8,472 nucleotides of DNA from Candidatus Altarchaeales archaeon (GTDB lineage: Archaea; Altiarchaeota; Altiarchaeia; IMC4; QMZM01): NCBI GenBank assembly GCA_003663115.1, contig QMZJ01000048.1, forward strand, positions 1-8,472, written 5' to 3'. Position 1 is the stretch's first letter. Every line of letters begins with the position of its first letter. The notes beneath the pieces were generated by a model, which worked only from the letters and a program-made list of their open reading frames with translations, ran no database searches and had not been told where the DNA came from. Both the position numbers and the translations under genes were made by a program. Positions 1 to 4,048 of the stretch are shown in pieces.

Positions 1-13
1 ATATGTCAATACA

Positions 14-21
14 TATATAAA
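14..21 (+). promoter_or_regulatory. TATA box of the first operon
   Basis: The sequence TATATAAA sits in an AT-rich stretch. Its centre is about 27 bases upstream of the ATG at 45. Archaeal transcription normally begins about 26 bases downstream of the TATA centre, which predicts a start at about base 44. The mRNA would then be leaderless or nearly so. This agrees with the lack of a Shine-Dalgarno match before the ATG. The window begins only 13 bases upstream, so operator sites further out cannot be judged. Confidence 0.6.
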
Positions 22-44
22 TACTTATCGGTTTTTGCCCCAGA

Positions 45-1172
45 ATGAAACCGAGAAATATAGTTTTTGAGTTCATGCTCCTTTATTTACTTCTGAATAG
101 CGTATCGGCCCTGTCTGTGGGTACTGCCCCCGGGGTCTATGATCTCGGGGAACTCGATCCCGGGACAGATGTTGCATTTAGATTTTATCTAATTACAAAT
201 GCAAAGAACGATATGCTGGTATCCCTGTCTTATCTCCCAGTGCATCAGGACATGTATTACAGAACCGAGACAACGAGGTACAAATTTATCCCGGATGAGG
301 CATCGCAGGAGGACATATCATCCTGGGTTGAAATAGTCAGAAATCCTTTACTTCTATCCCCTGCACGAACAAAGGTTGTTTATCTGCCCGGCGGGGGTGT
401 TGTAAAGGCAAATGAGGAGGCAGATATAATCCTCCATATCCCCGAGGATGCGGATCCGGGGTATCATGCCGGTTCAATAAGCCTGAGCCCAAAGTTAGCC
501 GCAAGGGGTCGAGGTACCGGTGTAATGACCATCGCAGTTACTCGCTTTATCTTCGTTTTTAGGGTTTCCGGGGATGCCAAGAGAAAGGGAGAGATCATGG
601 CAATAATGGGCGACAGGGTGGGAGAAAGGAAGGCAAAGATCGATGTCTTATTCAAAAATACGGGGACATGTACCCTGAGCGCCAGAGTTAGTGAGCTCAA
701 GCTTTACGATAAACTCGGGAATAATGTGGCCACTTTAAAATCTGGAATAGCTCTGGTAAGGCCAGATAGGATCCAGGCATTGACTACATACTGGGTTGGC
801 GATGATGTAAAACCAGGGACATACAGGGCAGAGGCAAGGGTTGACTATATTACCGGCCATAGCACAATGGAGGAAAGGATCGAGATACCGACAACGATAA
901 AGGTAAAACCCTCCCCCGGACTACCCGCGATAGAAAAAAATTTCTGTGAAGATCTTCCATTTATAATTCTACTGTTAATAATAATTGGTCTAATCATCTA
1001 CTGGTTGGATTGGAGATACAGGGAAATTGCACTATTGGTCTTTGCCGGGATATTACTGGTATCTATCGCATTGTTTGTCTTTAACTGTCTCGTCGTTATA
1101 GAATTCCCCTGGTTAAATCTGCTGTTTGCAATTATAATAATCGCGCTAATAATTTACTGGTGGAGGTCATGA
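45..1172 (+). CDS. Secreted two-domain beta protein with three C-terminal membrane segments
   Basis: This encodes a 375-residue surface protein of unknown function. Residues 1-22 form a signal peptide ending in SVSA, with cleavage likely after Ala22. Residues 24-175 look like a beta-sandwich exporting a large outer domain. Residues 183-287 look like a second Ig-type domain, with the pattern 'FKNTGTCTL' followed by 'VKPGTYRAEARVDY', typical of extracellular additive domains. Hydrophobic segments lie at about 306-321, 328-352 and 355-371. The positive loop 'DWRYRE' between the first two puts that loop and the C-terminus inside the cell. The layout of signal peptide, two beta domains and membrane anchor recalls the DUF916/DUF3324 (WxL-interacting) proteins of Firmicutes, but those have one membrane segment and I claim only resemblance. 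It is the first gene of an operon, probably leaderless. The start is the only ATG that gives a complete signal peptide. Confidence 0.85.
   Translation: MKPRNIVFEFMLLYLLLNSVSALSVGTAPGVYDLGELDPGTDVAFRFYLITNAKNDMLVSLSYLPVHQDMYYRTETTRYKFIPDEASQEDISSWVEIVRNPLLLSPARTKVVYLPGGGVVKANEEADIILHIPEDADPGYHAGSISLSPKLAARGRGTGVMTIAVTRFIFVFRVSGDAKRKGEIMAIMGDRVGERKAKIDVLFKNTGTCTLSARVSELKLYDKLGNNVATLKSGIALVRPDRIQALTTYWVGDDVKPGTYRAEARVDYITGHSTMEERIEIPTTIKVKPSPGLPAIEKNFCEDLPFIILLLIIIGLIIYWLDWRYREIALLVFAGILLVSIALFVFNCLVVIEFPWLNLLFAIIIIALIIYWWRS
1162..1167 (+). promoter_or_regulatory. Shine-Dalgarno site deciding the start of the second gene
   Basis: GGAGGT is a strong match to the archaeal anti-SD and lies inside the last codons of the preceding gene. 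Three in-frame starts are possible: GTG 1160, ATG 1169 and ATG 1175. Only ATG 1175 has a normal spacing (7 bases). ATG 1169 overlaps the preceding stop as ATGA but lies one base after the site, and GTG 1160 lies before it. Confidence 0.75.
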
Positions 1173-1174
1173 GA

Positions 1175-1696
1175 ATGAAGAAGAAATTATTGGCTGTCAT
1201 CCTTTTTTTGATTTTAACTATCGGATTCCTTGGGTTTATTCTATTGGGTGAGACCCCGGGGCCCAGGGAATATGTAAAGGAGATCTCAAGAGAACACACG
1301 GAGGACCTTTTTTTCGAAAAGGTTATCGACAGGATTCCCGCAAGGGGAAATATAACATATCCCCGGGTAGAGAACCGAACTATCAAGGTCGGTGTTTCAG
1401 CAGACCCCGATGAATTAAATTTCGGCGTCGTTCTGCAAAACATGACCGTCAGAAAGTTTATAAATCTACGGAATAAGGATATCAATGTTAAGGTATGCAT
1501 TATCCCCTATGGCAGCATAAGTCAATTCATAAAGATAAAGCAGAATAATTTTATAATGAAGACGAATGAATCGAGAGAGGTAATGATCGAATTTAGCGGC
1601 GATAAAATTGGCAGTTATAACGGGGAATTGGATGTCATAACCAAGAAGCCGAAGTATGGCTTCTTGGAACCACTGCTTCCATTTGTTGCGTGTTAA
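1175..1696 (+). CDS. Membrane-anchored protein with an ASH/Hydin-like beta domain
   Basis: From ATG 1175 this is a 173-residue protein; a GTG start at 1160 would add five residues. Residues 5-24 are a single hydrophobic segment after 'MKKK', with no clear cleavage site or lipobox, so it is probably an N-terminal anchor with the rest outside. A polar linker spans about 25-68. Residues 70-157 have the pattern of an ASH/SPD-2/Hydin-type Ig fold: 'DPDELNFGVV', then 'RKFINLRN', then 'NESREVMIEFSG' and 'GSYNGELDV'. That fold assignment is by eye and tentative. There are four N-glycosylation sequons (Asn59, 67, 89, 131). Cys108 and the final residue Cys173 could form a disulphide. The gene starts two bases after the previous stop and ends three bases before the next start, so it is surely co-transcribed. 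Function is unknown; a structural or adaptor role at the outer membrane face fits the context. Confidence 0.8.
   Translation: MKKKLLAVILFLILTIGFLGFILLGETPGPREYVKEISREHTEDLFFEKVIDRIPARGNITYPRVENRTIKVGVSADPDELNFGVVLQNMTVRKFINLRNKDINVKVCIIPYGSISQFIKIKQNNFIMKTNESREVMIEFSGDKIGSYNGELDVITKKPKYGFLEPLLPFVAC
1641..1667 (+). repeat. Perfect 10-bp inverted repeat (hairpin) near the 3' end of the second gene
   Basis: CCAAGAAGCC (1641-1650) and GGCTTCTTGG (1658-1667) are exact reverse complements around a 7-base loop. The hairpin lies inside codons for 'TKKPKYGFLEP'. It ends 32 bases before the start of the next gene, which has no Shine-Dalgarno site. It could be an mRNA structure affecting processing, stability or translation of the next gene, or it could be coincidence. 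No T-run follows it, so it does not look like a terminator. Confidence 0.55.
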
Positions 1697-1699
1697 AAA

Positions 1700-2551
1700 A
1701 TGAATAAGAAGATTATTGCGTTATCTGTTTTTTTATTATTAATGGTGTCATCAGCTGTTGCAATAGTGCGGGTTAATGTCTATATCTCCAGTTCCATAGA
1801 CGGAAGAATACCCTATTTCAATATCCCGGCCGAGGTGAACAACACACCACAGAGTTTCTTGGTGGTCTGGGAAAATACCGGTTCCGTAGGTTGTAGATTC
1901 AGGCTGAGGGCGGATATCTATGAGATAATTAATAGCACGAAGAGACAGATTTATACATCGTGGAGTGAGGAAATACCCATAGAGCCCGGAGCGCAAGAAA
2001 ATCTCGTGGCTTACTGGTATCCAAAGAGCCCGGGAAACTTTACGGTACACACATTTATATACTATTGCAATTCCATAGAGGACGGCCCGACCGGAAACTT
2101 TACGGTTTTAAAGTCAAATATCACAACCAGGGCCCCATTCGATGTAAAGACCGAAAGTACCGAGAGTTATGTCGAGTTCAGATTCAATTCTAGGGAAGAT
2201 ATTAATGATCTGGTAATAATCCCAAGGGAATACCCTCTTGGCTGGATCTTTGACTCGAAAAGGATGGGTGGGATAGAGAAGGGAAGGGAAAAGATAGTCA
2301 GGGTGAATTATGAGGCGAGTATATGGAAGGAGAGGAATGTGAGCTTTGACATAGTAACCCTGGATGGAAAATTTTATAAACAAGAGAGGATCACCCTGAG
2401 GAAAAAGAGGGAGTTCCCAGTCTATCATGCAATCATTGTAATTTTAGTCGTAGTAATCATAATACTTTCTATAATGCTTATACGATATAGAAAAAGGGGT
2501 GTTGAGCTTGGCGATAGAGAGGGTTCCAACGGGAATTCCGGGTCTCGATGA
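1700..2551 (+). CDS. Secreted beta-domain protein with one C-terminal membrane segment
   Basis: This encodes 283 residues. Residues 1-21 form a signal peptide ending 'SSAVA'. Residues 22-138 resemble a CARDB/Ig-type domain: 'FLVVWENTGS', then 'IPIEPGAQENLVAYWYP', then 'PGNFTVHTFIYYC'. Cys65 and Cys123 may be paired. A second beta domain covers about 143-234. A membrane helix spans 244-261, followed by 'RYRKR' as a stop-transfer, leaving a short cytoplasmic tail of about 20 residues rich in Gly, Asn and Ser. There are several sequons (for example NNT, NST, NFT twice, NIT, NVS). The ATG lies three bases after the previous stop. It has no recognisable ribosome binding site, so translation may depend on coupling. 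The tail codons are shared with the start of the KaiC-like gene. The function is not recognised; a surface or receptor-like subunit with its tail facing the ATPase is an inference. Confidence 0.82.
   Translation: MNKKIIALSVFLLLMVSSAVAIVRVNVYISSSIDGRIPYFNIPAEVNNTPQSFLVVWENTGSVGCRFRLRADIYEIINSTKRQIYTSWSEEIPIEPGAQENLVAYWYPKSPGNFTVHTFIYYCNSIEDGPTGNFTVLKSNITTRAPFDVKTESTESYVEFRFNSREDINDLVIIPREYPLGWIFDSKRMGGIEKGREKIVRVNYEASIWKERNVSFDIVTLDGKFYKQERITLRKKREFPVYHAIIVILVVVIIILSIMLIRYRKRGVELGDREGSNGNSGSR
2496..2501 (+). promoter_or_regulatory. Probable Shine-Dalgarno site of the KaiC-like gene
   Basis: GGGGTG can pair with the anti-SD core with one G-U wobble. It lies six bases before TTG 2508. The other in-frame starts, GTG 2499 and TTG 2502, overlap or abut it and would have no usable spacing. 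It lies inside the preceding coding region. The choice of TTG 2508 rests on this spacing only. Confidence 0.45.
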
Positions 2552-3242
2552 ATTATTGAGGGGGGGGTTTCCGAAGGGGGCAGCTATCTTAGTGACCGGA
2601 ATACCAGGTTGCGCCAAAACGATATTTGCCCTTCAGTACATAGTAAACGGGGCATTAAAATATGGGGATAGAGGTGTTTTTATCACGGTAGAACAGAGCG
2701 TTGATCAGCTCCATAGGCAGTTTATGGAATTTGGACATGATATAAAGAAGCTTCAAGAGGATGGAAGGATAGCCGTTTTCTCTCTGGAGATAAAACCCGA
2801 GCTGGGAGAGGATTTCTTGATGAGGATAACGTCAGAGGAATTTAAGAGTGCAATGTTAGAATTTGGGGCAAAGAGGATTGCCATAGATCCCTTAAATCTG
2901 GTAATGCAGTTCAGCGCAGATTACGGGGGGGAAAGGAGAGGCATACAGAGGCTGATCACAACATACAAAAAACTGGGATGTACAACCATTTTCACACACG
3001 AGAGATCTAAGGGAGGGCTCGAGCCCGAATTCGGTGTTCAGGACTTCATAGTTGATGGCATCATCTATCTACAGTTAATCAAGGTAAGGGGTGCTATGGG
3101 TGAGAGAGAAAGCCTCTTTGAGAGAAGATTAAGTATACTGAAGATGAGAGAAACCGACCACGGTCAGGGCATCTACAGGTTTGAGATAGAGAAGGATGGA
3201 ATTCACGTTTATCACGGTGTTTTTCTGAGAACGGATCAGTAG
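2508..3242 (+). CDS. KaiC-like RecA/RadA-superfamily ATPase (single domain)
   Basis: This is a cytoplasmic P-loop ATPase with one KaiC domain: 244 residues from TTG 2508, or 247 from GTG 2499. Numbering here is from GTG. It opens with the family hallmark 'RVPTGIPGLDELLRGGFPKG' (8-27). The Walker A motif is GIPGCAKT (34-41). The region that carries the catalytic Glu pair in KaiC reads 'VEQ', so Glu65 is kept and the second is Gln66. Walker B ends at Asp130 in 'RIAID'. The late signatures 'FGVQDFIVDGIIYL' and 'RRLSILKMRETDHGQGIYRF' are classic for archaeal KaiC-like proteins. It is far shorter than double-domain cyanobacterial KaiC, so a clock role is not implied. Known relatives include ArlH of the archaellum and many orphan regulators. 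It is the last gene of the first operon, and its start overlaps the previous gene by at least 44 bases. The specific role is unknown; it may energise or regulate the surface proteins encoded beside it. Confidence 0.92.
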   Translation: MAIERVPTGIPGLDELLRGGFPKGAAILVTGIPGCAKTIFALQYIVNGALKYGDRGVFITVEQSVDQLHRQFMEFGHDIKKLQEDGRIAVFSLEIKPELGEDFLMRITSEEFKSAMLEFGAKRIAIDPLNLVMQFSADYGGERRGIQRLITTYKKLGCTTIFTHERSKGGLEPEFGVQDFIVDGIIYLQLIKVRGAMGERESLFERRLSILKMRETDHGQGIYRFEIEKDGIHVYHGVFLRTDQ

Positions 3243-3266
3243 TTAGTATAAAAATACAAAAACATA

Positions 3267-3274
3267 TTAATATA
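3267..3274 (+). promoter_or_regulatory. TATA box of the MinD-like gene
   Basis: TTAATATA is centred about 26 bases before the ATG at 3296, in a very AT-rich 53-base gap. The predicted transcription start falls at or next to the ATG, so the mRNA should be leaderless. There is no Shine-Dalgarno match before the ATG. The box overlaps the palindrome ATATTAATAT (3264-3273). Upstream of it the gap is purine-rich, as expected for a BRE element. I see no convincing T-rich terminator between 3243 and the box, so read-through from the first operon is also possible. Confidence 0.6.
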
Positions 3275-3295
3275 CAATCATACTATTATATTATA

Positions 3296-4045
3296 ATGTC
3301 AAATATCATAGGCGTGGTCTCTGGTAAGGGTGGGGTTGGCAAAACAACATTCTCAATAAATCTGGCTGCCGCACTGAAGGAGTTCGGTCAGGAGAGCATT
3401 GTAATTGATGTAGATATGGGCAATCCAAACATAGCCCTTCAGTTAGGAATTCCCAGTATGCCCCTCACCATTCAAGACGTTCTGGCAGGAGAAGCAAGGA
3501 TACAGCATAGCATCTTCCATCATCCCGTGGGTTTGAAGGTAATCCCGTCTTCTCTTTCGATGTCCAAGGCGGGGGCAGATCTATCGAGGCTAAAGGAGGT
3601 TCTTAGGGAATTGGATGAAATAGTGATCCTGGATTCTCCTCCCGGTTTGAATGAGAACGTAATCTCGGTGTTAGACGCATCGGATTCCGTTGTCGTGGTA
3701 ACAAATCCCGAGATAGCCGCCGTTACCGATGCATTGAAGGTTATAAAACTGGCAAAGGATCTCAGGAAGGACAACATAGGTGTTGTAATAAACAGGGTGA
3801 GAAATGATGCATACGAACTTAACTCCGATGAGGTAGAACTTATGTGCGAGACCCCGATAATAAGCAGAATCTCAGAGGATCCGAACATAAGAAAGGCATC
3901 ATTTGAAAACGTTCCCGTAGTTTTTAGAAACCCGTATTCACATGCCACGATAGATTTCAAGTATTTAGCGGCCAGATTACTCAGAAAGGAATACGAACCA
4001 CCAAGCTTTTTATCCCTCCGCAGGATCTTAAATTTCCGAGGTTAG
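3296..4045 (+). CDS. minD: MinD-type ParA-family ATPase
   Basis: This is a 249-residue deviant-Walker ATPase, the normal length for archaeal MinD. The signature KGGVGKTT is at residues 11-18, with Lys11 as the signature lysine. Switch I is 'VIDVDMGNPN' with Asp38 and Asp40. Walker B is 'VILDSPPG' with Asp113. The region 'VVVVTNPEIAAVTDALKVI' is typical of the family. These ATPases dimerise on ATP, bind membranes or DNA, and position cellular structures. The last 13 residues, 'SFLSLRRILNFRG', alternate hydrophobic and basic residues and could be an amphipathic membrane-targeting helix, as in bacterial MinD. Archaea often carry several MinD paralogues, and many do not act in division. Here the gene leads a transcription unit whose next two genes encode large surface proteins. 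A role in locating or assembling that structure is therefore more likely than septum placement. That role is inference; the family call is firm. Confidence 0.93.
   Translation: MSNIIGVVSGKGGVGKTTFSINLAAALKEFGQESIVIDVDMGNPNIALQLGIPSMPLTIQDVLAGEARIQHSIFHHPVGLKVIPSSLSMSKAGADLSRLKEVLRELDEIVILDSPPGLNENVISVLDASDSVVVVTNPEIAAVTDALKVIKLAKDLRKDNIGVVINRVRNDAYELNSDEVELMCETPIISRISEDPNIRKASFENVPVVFRNPYSHATIDFKYLAARLLRKEYEPPSFLSLRRILNFRG
4038..4042 (+). promoter_or_regulatory. Shine-Dalgarno site of the 821-residue surface protein
   Basis: GAGGT lies six bases before ATG 4049 and inside the last codons of the MinD-like gene. It supports this start and translation from a shared mRNA, in contrast to the leaderless first gene of the unit. 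Confidence 0.6.
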
Positions 4046-4048
4046 ACC

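Noticed and set aside
2508..3242. Circadian clock KaiC or recombinase RadA
   Set aside because: A single short KaiC domain with no second domain and no KaiA or KaiB nearby argues against a clock. The N-terminal helix-hairpin-helix of RadA is absent.
3211..3260. Possible terminator after the KaiC-like gene
   Set aside because: Only a T5 run inside the last codons (3221-3225) and no T-rich stretch after the stop. Too weak to call.
3296..4045. Chromosome partitioning ParA or nitrogenase NifH
   Set aside because: No ParB or centromere-like repeats nearby and no NifH cluster cysteines. The length, switch I and C-terminal tail fit the MinD type.
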